A stretch of DNA of 64,000 nt from Candidatus Dormiibacterota bacterium (GCA_035635555.1 DASQAT010000003.1:1-64000), one strand, 5' to 3'; positions 30,905 to 40,814 are shown, counted from the stretch's first letter. Program-made: numbers and translations. Notes: generated by a model from the letters alone, not told the origin.

Positions 30905-32262
30905 GACAGTCTCCCCAGCTCATCGGCAAGCCGGTCGATCTCGGCGCGGGGATTGGTCTCGGTGACACAGACCAGCAGGTCCCGCTCCATCCCGGAAAAG
31001 TAGCGGGACAGGGGGATACCGGGGACCAGGCCGCGGTCCAGCAGGTGACGCACCGCCTGCTCCGCCGGAACCGGCAGGCGGACGGTGAACTCGTTGAACA
31101 CGGGGGCGGCGTACGGGGCACTGCACCCCCGTGCGGCGGCGAGGGTCCTTCTGGCGTAGGCCGCCTTGGCGTGATTGTGCAGCGCCAGATCCCGCAGACC
31201 GGCCCGCCCGGCGACCGCCATGAAGATCGAGGCGATCAGGGCGCACAGCCCTTCGTTGGTGCAGATGTTCGAGGTCGCCTTCTCACGCCGGATGTGCTGC
31301 TCGCGTGTCGACAGCGTCAGCACGTAACCGCGCCGCCCGTCCACGTCCCGCGTCTCCCCGACGATCCGTCCCGGCATGCTGCGCAGGAAGGCCTGCCGCG
31401 CCGCCAGGAAACCGAGATACGGTCCGCCGTACGACAGCGGTACGCCGAACGAATGCCCTTCCCCCGCGACGATGTCCGCCCCCTGCCGTCCGGGCCCCTT
31501 GAGGAGGCCCAGGGCGACAGGCTCGGTGACGACGACGATCAGATGGGCGCCCGCCTCGTGCGCCGCCGCCGCAAATGTCTCGATCTCCTCCAGGCAGCCG
31601 AAGAAGTTCGGGTGCTGGACGACCACGGCCCCCGCCTTTCCTTCCCGCAGCGCCCGCCGGGCCGCCTCCGGGTCGGCGCTGCCGTCCGGTCGCGAGCCGA
31701 ACGGCGCGAGATCGATGTCGAGACTGGCGAGATAGGTCCGGCACACCTGAAGGTACTCCGGGTGCAGCCGGTCGGAGACCGCCACGCGCCCGCGGTGCGT
31801 CACCCTCTCGGCCATCAGGATCGCCTCGGCCAGTGCCGACGCCCCGTCGTACATCGACGCGTTGGAGATGTCGAGCTCGGTGAGCTGGCAGACGAGAGTC
31901 TGGAACTCGAAGATCGCCTGCAGCGTCCCTTGGCTTATCTCCGGCTGGTACGGGGTGTACGAGGAGTAGAACTCGGTCCGTGAGATCAGGTGATCGACGA
32001 GAACCGGACTGTGGTGCCGGTAGGCCCCGCCCCCCAGGAACTGCGCGCCCGGAGCGGGCTGACGGCTGTCGCGCGCCCTCCGGGACATCTCCTGGAGGAG
32101 CTCCTGCTCCGACAGGGCCGCGGCGAGCGGCAGCGGCTCCTTCAGGCGGAGCGCGGGCGGGATCGTGGCAAAGAGCTCGTCGATGCTCTTCGCCCCGATT
32201 TCCCGGAGCATCGACTCCCTGTCGGCGTCGGAGGCCGGAATGTAGCGGTGGACGTCCCCCAT
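30901..32262 (-). CDS. gcvPA: Glycine dehydrogenase (decarboxylating) subunit 1
   Basis: 453 residues. Starts [20 protein letters not shown], the normal opening of GcvPA, then [38 protein letters not shown] and [20 protein letters not shown]. It forms the alpha half of the heterotetrameric P-protein with GcvPB, encoded 4 bases downstream. Starts one base after gcvH, so coupled. Full length. Confidence 0.95.
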   Translation of the reverse strand: MGDVHRYIPASDADRESMLREIGAKSIDELFATIPPALRLKEPLPLAAALSEQELLQEMSRRARDSRQPAPGAQFLGGGAYRHHSPVLVDHLISRTEFYSSYTPYQPEISQGTLQAIFEFQTLVCQLTELDISNASMYDGASALAEAILMAERVTHRGRVAVSDRLHPEYLQVCRTYLASLDIDLAPFGSRPDGSADPEAARRALREGKAGAVVVQHPNFFGCLEEIETFAAAAHEAGAHLIVVVTEPVALGLLKGPGRQGADIVAGEGHSFGVPLSYGGPYLGFLAARQAFLRSMPGRIVGETRDVDGRRGYVLTLSTREQHIRREKATSNICTNEGLCALIASIFMAVAGRAGLRDLALHNHAKAAYARRTLAAARGCSAPYAAPVFNEFTVRLPVPAEQAVRHLLDRGLVPGIPLSRYFSGMERDLLVCVTETNPRAEIDRLADELGRLS

Positions 32263-32263
32263 C

Positions 32264-32668
32264 TCAGTTGGCTTCTTCCTCGATGTACTTGCGGTACTCC
32301 GCCGGCGTCATCAGCGAATCGAGGTCCTTCGTATCGGCGAGCTTGATCTTGAGGAGCCACCCTTCGCCGTACGGGTCCTTGTTGATCGTCTCGGGGCTCG
32401 TGGCGAGCGTCGCGTTGACCTGCAGGACCTCGCCCGACACGGGCGCGAAGATCTCCGACACCGCCTTGACCGATTCGACCGTGCCGAACTCCTCTCCGGC
32501 GACGACCTGTGACCCGGCCGCCGGCAGCTCGACGTAGACGATGTCGCCGAGCTCGGACTGGGCGTAGTGCGTGATGCCGACCGTGCCGACGGAGCCGTTC
32601 ACCGCCAGCCATTCGTGCTCCTTCGTATATTTCAGGTCGTCGGGATAGATGCCGTTCCCTTTGCTCAA
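32264..32668 (-). CDS. gcvH: Glycine cleavage system H protein
   Basis: 134 residues. The lipoyl-lysine lies in FGTVESVKAVSEIFAPVSGE. The N-terminus (YTKEHEWLAVNGSVGTVGIT) and INKDPYGEGWLLKIK are typical. It carries the aminomethyl group on its lipoyl arm between the P, T and L proteins. Eleven bases after gcvT. The window shows no dihydrolipoyl dehydrogenase, so the L protein is encoded elsewhere. Confidence 0.96.
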   Translation of the reverse strand: MSKGNGIYPDDLKYTKEHEWLAVNGSVGTVGITHYAQSELGDIVYVELPAAGSQVVAGEEFGTVESVKAVSEIFAPVSGEVLQVNATLATSPETINKDPYGEGWLLKIKLADTKDLDSLMTPAEYRKYIEEEAN

Positions 32669-32679
32669 GAGGAGCCTCC

Positions 32680-33786
32680 TCAGTGCGGTCGTCTGTAGAA
32701 CGGCGTGGGCACGATCACCGCACGCGCATCGCGGCCGCGGATGCCGACGTGGAAGCGTGTCCCCGCCCGGGCCGCGCGGGCGGGGAAGTACGCCAGGCCG
32801 ATGCTCTTCTTCACGGTCGGACCGAACGTCCCGGAGGTCACCGCGCCCGCCGCGACACCCTCGATCGAGATCGGATGTCCGTGGCGCGGGATTCCCGGGT
32901 CGATCATCTCGAACCCCATCAGACTGCGGGACGGCCCTCTCTCCTTTTCGCGGCGCAGCGCCTCGGCGCCGACGAACGGTCCCTTGTCCAGCTTGACGAT
33001 GGACTCGAGCCCCGCCTCGAGGGCCGTCGTGGTCTCGTCGACGTCGTTGCCGTAGAGGAGCATGCGCGCTTCCAGGCGAAGGGTGTCGCGCGCCCCCAGC
33101 CCGCAGGGCAGAAGACCGTGCGGCGCACCCGCACGCAAGAGAGCGCGAAAGAGATCGGGAGCGGCCTCGGGGGGTCCGTAGATCTCGAACCCGTCCTCCC
33201 CGGTGTAGCCGGTGCGCGCCACCAGGCAGTTCGAACCGGCCACCCGGGTCTCGACGAAGTGGAAGGGGCGGATCGGAGCGAGGGGAACCGTCGCCTGGGT
33301 TTGCAGGATGTCCTGCGCCCGCGGACCCTGGAGCGCCAGCTGGGCGTAGCGTGCCGAGGCGTTGATCACTTCGACCCGGCCGCGCGCGTGCGAGGCGACC
33401 CAGGCGAAATCCTTCTCCGTGTTCGAGGCGTTCACGACCAGCAGGAAGTCATCCCCGCCCCGCCGGTAGACGATGATGTCGTCGACGAATGTTCCCGCCT
33501 CCGTCGTCAGGACGGTGTACTGGGCCCGGCCCGGGGCGAGGCGCGCGGCGTCGTTGCAGGTGACCGTCTGGACCAGATCGAGGGCCGCGCCGCCCCGCAC
33601 TTCCACCTCTCCCATGTGGGAAACGTCGAACAGACCGGCGGCCGTGCGCACGGCGTGGTGCTCCTCCAGGACGGAGGAGAACTGCACCGGCAGCTCCCAG
33701 CCGGCGAAGTCCACCATGCGGGCTCCCATCTCGCGAAACAGGGGGGCGAGCGGGGTCGCTTTCAGGGGGCCGGCCGCGGGGGGCAT
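32680..33786 (-). CDS. gcvT: Aminomethyltransferase (glycine cleavage T protein)
   Basis: 368 residues. TPLAPLFREMGARMVDFAGW at the N-terminus, the catalytic region LFDVSHMGEVEVRG, folate-binding YTGEDGFEIYG, and the C-terminal beta barrel (KGPFVGAEALRREK). It transfers the aminomethyl carbon to tetrahydrofolate and releases ammonia. First gene of the operon, with a consensus sigma-70 promoter just upstream. No glycine riboswitch is visible: the leader is only about 20 bases. Confidence 0.95.
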   Translation of the reverse strand: MPPAAGPLKATPLAPLFREMGARMVDFAGWELPVQFSSVLEEHHAVRTAAGLFDVSHMGEVEVRGGAALDLVQTVTCNDAARLAPGRAQYTVLTTEAGTFVDDIIVYRRGGDDFLLVVNASNTEKDFAWVASHARGRVEVINASARYAQLALQGPRAQDILQTQATVPLAPIRPFHFVETRVAGSNCLVARTGYTGEDGFEIYGPPEAAPDLFRALLRAGAPHGLLPCGLGARDTLRLEARMLLYGNDVDETTTALEAGLESIVKLDKGPFVGAEALRREKERGPSRSLMGFEMIDPGIPRHGHPISIEGVAAGAVTSGTFGPTVKKSIGLAYFPARAARAGTRFHVGIRGRDARAVIVPTPFYRRPH

Positions 33787-33810
33787 GACGACACCTCAAG
33801 AAGAACGCTA

Positions 33811-33839
33811 ACCGTAGCATAGGGACAGGGGGCAGTCAA
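33811..33839 (-). promoter_or_regulatory. Sigma-70 promoter of the glycine cleavage operon
   Basis: Minus strand TTGACT, 17 bp, TACGGT. The transcript would start about 18 bases before the gcvT ATG, too short a leader for a glycine riboswitch. The -10 hexamer is the same as at the ABC operon promoter. Confidence 0.7.
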
Positions 33840-33967
33840 GAAGACGTTTGTTCCCAAGTCCTTGCGTTTCTTGCAAATACGCACCACGGACCCTATATTC
33901 GCCCCGCCGGAATGCGACCCTCGCGTGCCCTCGTGGGGCTGCTCAGGGTCGCCCGTCGGAGCAGTCG

Positions 33968-36121
33968 GTGCCGCGAGAGTATCCGACTCAGTGCTGGTCC
34001 TGCCTCGGCGAGTTCGACGCCGTGTCGGCAATCTGGTGCGCCTGCAGCGCCCGGAGCGCCACCAAGCTCTGTCCGTTCTGCTTTCACTGCTTCTGCCAGG
34101 CTGACGCCGAATACCAGGAAGCCTTCTGGAGGAACGCTCCCCGCGAGCTCCAGGAGGAGCGCGATCTCCTGAAGGAGGCGGCCGGGTCTTCGGGTGAGGC
34201 GCTCATCCGGTCCAATCTGCTGAGCACCGATCAGCTCGTGTCGGCGCTGCGCTGGCAGCAGAACCGCGGCGCGAGCCTCGAGGATGCCCTCCTGGACCTG
34301 GGCTTCGTCTCGAAGGACAACCTCGAGCTCGTCGTGAAGCGTCAGCCCCCCGCGCCGGGCACGACCCTCGATCTCTCCAAGGGACTGGTGGACGCCTCGC
34401 TCGTGAAGGCGATCACGGTCGAGCTGTGCTACCGGAAGAAGATCCTGCCGATCAGCAGGGAGGAGATCGGAGAGAAGGCCATCCTGACGCTCGCCATGGC
34501 GGGCCCGACCGATGTGGAGACGATCGATCAGGTGCAGAGCCTGACGAACTGCCGGGTCATTCCGATGAACGCCTCGGAGAAGGACATTTTCGATCGCCTC
34601 GCCGATCTCTTCCCCGAGGAGTACAAAGCACTCGTGGCCGGCGAGGATCCGCCGGGAGCGGACGCCTCCGGGAAGGGCTCCGGTCGGACGCCGGGACCGA
34701 TCTCCCGGCCGGAGGCGCCTTCCCCCAGGGCCACGCGACCCGCTACGACTCCGGCCGCGGCGGGCGGCAGGGGGAGCTCCCGGGCCAGGTCGGTGGCACG
34801 CCAGGCGGCGAGGCCTGTGGAAGAAGAAGAGGTCGAGGAGATCAACGAGCAGGGGGAGGCGGACACCGCCCCTCCGTCGCCGGCGGTCGATCCTCTGGCG
34901 CTCGACCCGGCGGCCGGCCCACCGTCCGCGAAGGCGCCCTCCCCTGCCCGAGCCGCGCCCGCACCGGTCGCCGGCGACGATGCGCAGGCCCTGCAGACGA
35001 TCCTGTCCGAGGCGATCTCGAAGAGAACGTCGCTCGTGCAGTTCGAGATCCGTGGCACCGCGGTCTCTTTGTTCTTCCGGATCGACGGAAACCTGTTCCG
35101 GGCCAAGCTCTCCTCGAAGGCCACCGCGGCGGGTCTCCTGCGCGCCCTGAACACAGTCGCGGCGCTGCCGTCCGACGATCGGCCGGCGGCCGGCCGGCTG
35201 AGCGTGAAGGTGGGCGGGCGCAAGATCGAGGTGGTCGTGCGTCGCTTCCATTCGGCGGGGGGCACGAGTCTGCTCCTGAAAATCATCGAGCGCTCCGACT
35301 TCCTGCGGGCCCTCGAAGACCTCGGGCCGAGCGCCCTGGATCTCGAGCGGATCCGGCAGGCCATGACGCTGCCGAAGGGACTTGTCGTCCTCAGCGCCCC
35401 GCCGCACAACGGGCTCGAGACGACGCGCTACTCGCTGATGGCGCACGTCGCCTCCGAGCGCCGCCGGGCCCTGTCGATCGACTCGCCCCAGCTCTTCACC
35501 GTCCCGGGGATCCGCCAGGAGGAGGTCCTGTTCCCCGCCGACGCCGCCAAATGCGCCGCCGCTCTCGCCGGAGTCCCCGGCAGCGAGGTGGTGTTCCTCC
35601 CGGAAATCCAGGGCCCCGGGATGGCGAAGCTGGCCCTCGAGACCGCCGGCTCCTGCCTGGTCGTCGCGGCCATCCAGGCCCGCCGGGCCTCGCAGACACC
35701 GGCGGCGATCCTCTGGCACCAGGTCGATGCCGCCCTGCTGGCGTCGCGGCTGAAGCTGATCGTCAACCAGCGTCTGGTGCGGCGGATCTGCGCGACCTGC
35801 CTCAAGGCGACGCCGGTCACCGACCGTATCTTGAAGATGATGGGGCTGACACCCGACGAGGCGCTCGATCTCAAGGCCTCCCAGGGAGCCGGCTGCGACA
35901 CGTGCGGACCCTTGAGCCCGGGCTATGCCGGTCGGCTGGCCCTCGTCGAGGTGCTGCAGGGGACGCCGGAGATCGCGGTCCACGTCGCGGCCGGCGGATC
36001 GCCCGGCGAGATCGAGCGCGAGGCGCGCCGGGCCGGCATGAGCCCGCTGCGCGCCGGCTGCCTGTCCATGGTCGGACAGGGCGTCACGACGCTCGAGGAG
36101 TTCCAGAAGGGGAATTTTTGA
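33968..36121 (+). CDS. GspE/PilB-like protein with degenerate ATPase site
   Basis: 717 residues from a GTG with GGAG 6 bases upstream; a TTG 40 codons earlier is possible but the stretch is unlike the family. The N-terminus has a Cys-rich zinc-like module (CWSCLGEF, CACS, CPFCFHCFC). A MshEN-type domain follows (IRSNLLSTDQLVSALRWQQN), a Pro/Ala-rich linker, and a GspE-like C-terminal core. The Walker A reads SAPPHNGLETTRYSL, where GPTGSGKTT is expected, so the ATP-binding Lys is missing; Walker B is FLPEIQG instead of VGEIRD. The tetracysteine zinc motif (CATC, CDTC) is kept. I infer an inactive regulator or scaffold. No pilus genes adjoin. Confidence 0.75.
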   Translation: MPREYPTQCWSCLGEFDAVSAIWCACSARSATKLCPFCFHCFCQADAEYQEAFWRNAPRELQEERDLLKEAAGSSGEALIRSNLLSTDQLVSALRWQQNRGASLEDALLDLGFVSKDNLELVVKRQPPAPGTTLDLSKGLVDASLVKAITVELCYRKKILPISREEIGEKAILTLAMAGPTDVETIDQVQSLTNCRVIPMNASEKDIFDRLADLFPEEYKALVAGEDPPGADASGKGSGRTPGPISRPEAPSPRATRPATTPAAAGGRGSSRARSVARQAARPVEEEEVEEINEQGEADTAPPSPAVDPLALDPAAGPPSAKAPSPARAAPAPVAGDDAQALQTILSEAISKRTSLVQFEIRGTAVSLFFRIDGNLFRAKLSSKATAAGLLRALNTVAALPSDDRPAAGRLSVKVGGRKIEVVVRRFHSAGGTSLLLKIIERSDFLRALEDLGPSALDLERIRQAMTLPKGLVVLSAPPHNGLETTRYSLMAHVASERRRALSIDSPQLFTVPGIRQEEVLFPADAAKCAAALAGVPGSEVVFLPEIQGPGMAKLALETAGSCLVVAAIQARRASQTPAAILWHQVDAALLASRLKLIVNQRLVRRICATCLKATPVTDRILKMMGLTPDEALDLKASQGAGCDTCGPLSPGYAGRLALVEVLQGTPEIAVHVAAGGSPGEIEREARRAGMSPLRAGCLSMVGQGVTTLEEFQKGNF

Positions 36122-37643
36122 AGTAACGCAGCACCGCCCTGGACAGGTCGGGGACGGTGGAGACGCGCGGAACGACCGCCACCCTGAACCGCTCGCGCCG
36201 CGCGGTGGCCGCCGTGATCGGGCCGATGGCCGCCACCGGGACTCTGCGGATCAGACGCGCCTCGATCCTGCCGCGGAACAGGCGCGCGAACGAGGCGACC
36301 GCGGAGGACGATGTGAAGGTGATCAGGTCCAGCCGCCCTTGCCGCAGCGCGGCACGCACCTGCTCCGCACCGGCGCGCGTCGGGACCGTGCGGTACACCG
36401 GCACGACGTCGACCACCGCTCCTCTCCGCCGCAGCTCCGTGATCAGGAGGTCGCGCGCCACCGCCGCGCGCGGCACCAGGACGCGTGCCCCCCGCAGGGG
36501 GCGCTTCCTCATCAAGGAGACCAGGCCCTCGGCGCGGTAGTCCTCCGGGAGCGCCTCGACCCGCAGGCCGCGCGCCTCTACGGCCGCGGCGGTCGCCGGA
36601 CCGATCGCCAGCACGGTGATCCCTTTGAGATCGCGGACGTCCCGCCTCATCTCGAGAAGCCGCGCGAAGAAGGGCGTCACGCCGTTCACGCTCGTGAAGA
36701 TGATGGAGTCGTACGAGGTCAGTCTCCGCATCGCGCGATCGAGCGGGGCCCTGTTCCGCGGCGGTCGGAGCTCGATGGAGGGGGCCAGAAGGACGCGCGC
36801 CCCGCGCGCGCGGAGATCCTCGACGAACGGACCCGCCTGTTCGCGCGGTCGCGTCACGACGATCGTGCGGCCGTGGAGCGGCAGGCGGGAGACCCAGTCG
36901 AGGCCACGGCGCAGACGCACGACGCGCCCCGCGATCAGGAGGGCCGGCGGCCGCACGCCGGCGGCGCGGGCACGCGCCACGATGTCGCCGAGCCTGCCCG
37001 AGACGACCTCCTGTTCCGGGAGCGTCGCGCAGCGGACGAGCGCCACGCTCGTCGCCGGGCTCATGCCGGCGCGCAGGAGCCGCCCGACGAGCCCCGCGAG
37101 CCGCCGCACTCCCATGTAGAGAACCAGGGTGTCGGCGCGCGCCAGGAGCTCCCAGTCCGGTCCGCCGGTGCTTCGGGCCGGGCCGGGATGCCCCGTGGCG
37201 AAGACCACGGTCGAGGCGTGCCGCCTGTCGGTGAGCGGAATCCCGGCCCAGGCCGCGGCGCCGAGGGCCGCGGTGACGCCGGGGACCACGGTGAAAGGGA
37301 TCCGGGCGCGCCGGAGGGCCTCGGCCTCCTCTCCGCCCCGCCCGAACAGGCTCGGGTCCCCCCCCTTGAGACGCACGACGAGCAGGCCGCGACGCGCCCG
37401 GTCGATCAGCAGGCGGTTGACGGTCTCCTGACGGACGCTCTGTCTGCCGCCGCGCTTGCCGGCGTTGATCCGTTCCGCCGACTTGGGAGCCAGGTCCAGG
37501 AGCTCGGGGGACGCGAGAGCGTCGGCCACGACCACGTCGGCCCGCGACAGAAGGTCCTGCCCTCGTCTCGTGATCAGACCCGGATCGCCCGGTCCGGCGC
37601 CGACCAGGTGGACCGTGCCCGGCCGGTGCCGGCGACCGCTCAC
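36084..37643 (-). CDS. cobA-hemD: Uroporphyrinogen-III C-methyltransferase / uroporphyrinogen-III synthase fusion
   Basis: 519 residues, GTG start overlapping the hemC stop (GTGA). Residues 1-250 form a SUMT domain: TVHLVGAGPGDPGLITRRG, VVRLKGGDPSLFGRGGEEA, VPGVTAALGAAAWAGIPLT and YMGVRRLAGL. From about residue 265 a HemD domain follows (GRTIVVTRPREQAGPFVEDL, DSIIFTSVNGVTPFF, DLITFTSSSAVASF). One polypeptide thus cyclises hydroxymethylbilane to uroporphyrinogen III and methylates it toward siroheme or cobalamin. Overlaps the end of the convergent GspE-like gene by 38 bases. Confidence 0.92.
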   Translation of the reverse strand: MSGRRHRPGTVHLVGAGPGDPGLITRRGQDLLSRADVVVADALASPELLDLAPKSAERINAGKRGGRQSVRQETVNRLLIDRARRGLLVVRLKGGDPSLFGRGGEEAEALRRARIPFTVVPGVTAALGAAAWAGIPLTDRRHASTVVFATGHPGPARSTGGPDWELLARADTLVLYMGVRRLAGLVGRLLRAGMSPATSVALVRCATLPEQEVVSGRLGDIVARARAAGVRPPALLIAGRVVRLRRGLDWVSRLPLHGRTIVVTRPREQAGPFVEDLRARGARVLLAPSIELRPPRNRAPLDRAMRRLTSYDSIIFTSVNGVTPFFARLLEMRRDVRDLKGITVLAIGPATAAAVEARGLRVEALPEDYRAEGLVSLMRKRPLRGARVLVPRAAVARDLLITELRRRGAVVDVVPVYRTVPTRAGAEQVRAALRQGRLDLITFTSSSAVASFARLFRGRIEARLIRRVPVAAIGPITAATARRERFRVAVVPRVSTVPDLSRAVLRYFKNSPSGTPRAS

Positions 37644-38569
37644 GGCGCGTCGGGCAGGGGCGCGGACGTCCCCTGGACCAGCGCGGAAGCCCCGCGCGCC
37701 AGAAGGACCCGGGCCGCGTCGAGCCCGATCGCCTCGGCGTCCCGCGCATCCCCTTCGCGACGTTCCTTCAGGAGCGGCTCGCCGCCGGGACCGGCGACGA
37801 GAGCCCGCAGGGAGAGCCGCTCTCCGGCGACCTCGCCGAAGGCGGCGATGGGGGCCTGGCATCCTCCCCCCAGCCCGCGCAGCAGGGCGCGCTCCGCCGC
37901 CACCGCGATCGCCGTCGGGGCGTGATCGTAGGGACGCAGGATCTCCGCCAGACCGCGGTCGTCGGTGCGGATCTCGATCGCCAGGGCCCCTTGCCCGACG
38001 GCGGGGATCATCTGATCGTAGTCGAGCACGGTTCCCTCGACTTCGAGTGCCAGACGGCGCACACCTGCGCTGGCGAGCAGGATGGCGTCGTAGTCTCCTG
38101 TCCGCAGTCTCCTGAGCCGGGTGTCGAGGTTGCCGCGCAGGTCCTTGATCACGACGTCGGGACGCAGGGCCCGCATCTGGCAGGAGCGTCTCGGACTCCC
38201 CGTGCCGACGACCGCTCCCGGCCTGAGCCCCGCGGGGCCCGGGGCGCCGGGGGCAAGCAGGATGTCGCGCGGGTCCTCGCGCTCCGGCACGCAGGCGATC
38301 GTCAGGCCGTCGGGCTGTGAGGTCGGCAGGTCCTTGAGGCTGTGCACCGAGACATCGACGTTCCCCGCGAGCAACGCCTCCTCGATCTCCTTGACGAAGA
38401 CACCCTTCCCGCCCATCGACGCGAGCGAACGATCCGGGAATCGGTCCCCGGAGGTCCGGATGATCTCGACCCGCGAGTTCCGTCCTGCCTCGAGGAGCCG
38501 GAGCCTCAGCCACTCCGCCTGCCACAGCGCCAGGCGGCTACCGCGGCTGCCGATCACGAGGGTCCTCAC
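37640..38569 (-). CDS. hemC: Porphobilinogen deaminase (hydroxymethylbilane synthase)
   Basis: 309 residues. VIGSRGSRLALWQAEWLRLR, DVSVHSLKDLPTSQPDGLTI, GTGSPRRSCQMRALRPDVVI and the cofactor Cys in GLGGGCQAPIAAFGE, where the dipyrromethane is attached. It polymerises four porphobilinogens to hydroxymethylbilane. Seven bases after hemA; overlaps the next gene, so the tetrapyrrole genes are coupled. Confidence 0.96.
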   Translation of the reverse strand: MRTLVIGSRGSRLALWQAEWLRLRLLEAGRNSRVEIIRTSGDRFPDRSLASMGGKGVFVKEIEEALLAGNVDVSVHSLKDLPTSQPDGLTIACVPEREDPRDILLAPGAPGPAGLRPGAVVGTGSPRRSCQMRALRPDVVIKDLRGNLDTRLRRLRTGDYDAILLASAGVRRLALEVEGTVLDYDQMIPAVGQGALAIEIRTDDRGLAEILRPYDHAPTAIAVAAERALLRGLGGGCQAPIAAFGEVAGERLSLRALVAGPGGEPLLKERREGDARDAEAIGLDAARVLLARGASALVQGTSAPLPDAP

Positions 38570-38576
38570 GCGCGGG

Positions 38577-39923
38577 TCACCGGGTCTCCCGGCGGGTGGG
38601 AGCCCCGGTGGTCCCCTCGGGGGATTCCTCTTCCCGGGGCGTGTCTTCCGTCGGCGCCTCCTCAGGACGGTCGATCCCGAAGATCTCGCGGATCAGCATC
38701 ACGCCCTTCCCCGCTCCGTTCTGCGTGGCGAGGCGCTTCAGCGCCAGGGTCGGGGCGTGCAGGAGCTTGTTGACGAGGGAGGCCGCCATCTGCCGGACCG
38801 CCTCCTCCTGCCCGGGGGTCAGTCCGGACACCTTGCCCCGGAAGCGCTCCACCTCCTGGTCGGCGATCCCGTGCAGGTGCCGGCGCAGGTCGACGATCGT
38901 GGGGGTCACCTCCAGGGACTTCATCCACGCCAGGAACGCCTCGGTCTCACGCTCGACGATCGCCTCGGCGACCGTCATCTCCTTCCGACGCTCGTCCAGA
39001 CCTGCCTGCACGACCCCCTGCAGATCATCGATGTCATACAGGTAGACATTGTCCACCTCGTTGACCTTCGGATCCACGTCGCGCGGGACGGCGATGTCGA
39101 TGAAGAAGATCGGACGCCCGCGCCGGGCGCGGCTCAGCTGCTGGGCGTGCTCCCGGAGGATCAGCAGATGCGGAGCCGCCGTGGAGGCGATCACGATGTC
39201 GGCGTGCTCCATTTCCTGGAACAGGCGGTCGAACGGCACGGCCCGGCCCCCCAGCTGCCGTGCCAGCTCGTCGGCGCGCTGGTAGGAGCGGTTCGCCACC
39301 AGGATCGATCGCACGCCGCTGCCGGCGAGGTGCTGGGCGGCCAGGCGGGCCATCTTGCCCGCCCCCACGATCATCGCGGTGCGCTCTTCGAGGTCCCCGA
39401 AGATATCGCGCGCCAGGCCGACGGCGGCGTAGGCGATCGACACCGGGTGCCGGGCGATGCCGGTCTCAGTGCGCACCCTCTTGGCCACCGTGAACGCGCG
39501 CCGCAGCAGGGCGTCGAGGACCGGTCCGAGCGAGCCGACCTGGCCGGCGAGAGCGTACGCCTCCTTCACCTGCCCGAGGATCTGCGCCTCCCCGACCACC
39601 ATCGAGTCGAGCGAGGCCGCCGTCCGGAACACGTGCCGCACCGCCTCCCGCTCTCTGTAGAGATAGCAGTGTCTTTCGAGCTCCTCCCCGCTCACCGGGC
39701 GCTCGCGCGCCAGGAATCCCGAGAGAGCGCCCGCGCCGGTGCCGTGCCGCATGTGGACGATGATCTCGGTGCGGTTGCAGGTGGAGAGGATGAACGCCTC
39801 TTCCACACCGTCCGCCTGCCTGAGGCGGGCCACGGCGTTCTTCAGCTCCTGCTCCGGGAACGCCACTTTCTCGCGCACCGGTAGAGGGGCGCTCGCGTGG
39901 TTCATTCCGTAGACGATGGGCAT
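38577..39923 (-). CDS. hemA: Glutamyl-tRNA reductase
   Basis: 448 residues. The catalytic Cys is in EEAFILSTCNRTEIIVHMR, with EREAVRHVFRTAASLDSMVV, GEAQILGQVKEAY, and the NADPH fold TAMIVGAGKMARLAAQHLAG. It reduces glutamyl-tRNA to glutamate-1-semialdehyde, the first committed step of C5 tetrapyrrole synthesis. A 35-residue acidic C-terminal tail (EEAPTEDTPREEESPE) is an extension beyond the usual enzyme. Three bases downstream of the ccsA/hemX-like gene. Confidence 0.95.
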   Translation of the reverse strand: MPIVYGMNHASAPLPVREKVAFPEQELKNAVARLRQADGVEEAFILSTCNRTEIIVHMRHGTGAGALSGFLARERPVSGEELERHCYLYREREAVRHVFRTAASLDSMVVGEAQILGQVKEAYALAGQVGSLGPVLDALLRRAFTVAKRVRTETGIARHPVSIAYAAVGLARDIFGDLEERTAMIVGAGKMARLAAQHLAGSGVRSILVANRSYQRADELARQLGGRAVPFDRLFQEMEHADIVIASTAAPHLLILREHAQQLSRARRGRPIFFIDIAVPRDVDPKVNEVDNVYLYDIDDLQGVVQAGLDERRKEMTVAEAIVERETEAFLAWMKSLEVTPTIVDLRRHLHGIADQEVERFRGKVSGLTPGQEEAVRQMAASLVNKLLHAPTLALKRLATQNGAGKGVMLIREIFGIDRPEEAPTEDTPREEESPEGTTGAPTRRETR

Positions 39924-39926
39924 GGC

Positions 39927-40715
39927 TCAGTAAAATCCCAGGATGCGCACCAGCACGACGCTGAACGCAACCATGGTGAGAAGGGCGGCGTTGCGCCCTC
40001 TCCAGCCCCATCCCAGCCGCGCCACCACGACGACGGCCAGGATGACCCACGCGATGACCGCGAGCGTCTCCTGCGGCTGCCAGGCCCAGTAGGTGCGCTT
40101 GATGCTGGCGCTGTACATGGCGCCTGTCACGATACCCAGCGTCATCAGAGGAAAGGCCCAGAGGAGAGAGACCTGGCCCACCTTGTCGCAGCTCTCGAGC
40201 GAGGGCAGCTTGACGAAAAAACGCCCGGGGCGTTTGCTCTTGAGTGCCCGGTCGAGGAGGACGTACGCCACGCTCGCGGCGAACGTGATCGACAGCGCGG
40301 CCATCGCGAAGATGATCACGGTGACGTGGAGGCGCCGGAGCGACGGTCTGAGCGTCGCGGTCAAGGGGATCACGTCCTGCGGCAGGAGGTCCGAGACGAA
40401 CAGCAGCACCAGGACCAGGGGCAGGATGACCACGTGCAGGACCTCGATCCGGTGACGCCAGAAGACGACGAGATAGACCAGGACGGTGCTCCACGCAAGC
40501 GCCGACAGCACCTCCGGAACCGTGCCGAGCGGACAGCGCTTGAGCGCGGCCCCCAGCGCCACGAGGGCCAGCGTGTGCGCGACCCAGCCGGCGCCGGCGA
40601 GCCAGGGCGTGAAGCGCTGGGTCCTGACACGCCCCAGGATCGGCAGGAATGAATTGATGAATCCGAGGCAGTAGAACGCCAGGGCGATTCGAAGGAGGGT
40701 TAGACTCCAGTCCAT
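39927..40715 (-). CDS. CcsA/HemX-like cytochrome c assembly membrane protein
   Basis: 262 residues with about eight helices. The ATG is preceded by CCGGAG; a start five codons earlier is less likely. The WAFPLMTLGIVTGAMYS, then YWAWQPQETLAVIAWVI block is the WWD-like domain of the CcmC/CcsA/HemX group, which handles haem at the inner membrane, with a conserved His earlier (LHVTVIIFAMAALSITFA). First gene of the ccsA/hemX-like-hemA-hemC-cobA/hemD operon. A neighbour of hemA, as in many genomes where HemX modulates HemA level. Confidence 0.82.
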   Translation of the reverse strand: MDWSLTLLRIALAFYCLGFINSFLPILGRVRTQRFTPWLAGAGWVAHTLALVALGAALKRCPLGTVPEVLSALAWSTVLVYLVVFWRHRIEVLHVVILPLVLVLLFVSDLLPQDVIPLTATLRPSLRRLHVTVIIFAMAALSITFAASVAYVLLDRALKSKRPGRFFVKLPSLESCDKVGQVSLLWAFPLMTLGIVTGAMYSASIKRTYWAWQPQETLAVIAWVILAVVVVARLGWGWRGRNAALLTMVAFSVVLVRILGFY

Positions 40716-40814
40716 GGAGACTCCGGGCACGGTGGCGGGCGCGACGTCGGGATTCTAGCATGCGAGTCGCGGAAAGTCTTTGAGAGACCTCCATTTGCCG
40801 GAACGAGGTCCGGC

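Noticed and set aside
33787-33967. Glycine riboswitch upstream of gcvT
   Set aside because: The promoter sits about 25 bases before gcvT, leaving no room for an aptamer, and no aptamer-like stems are visible.
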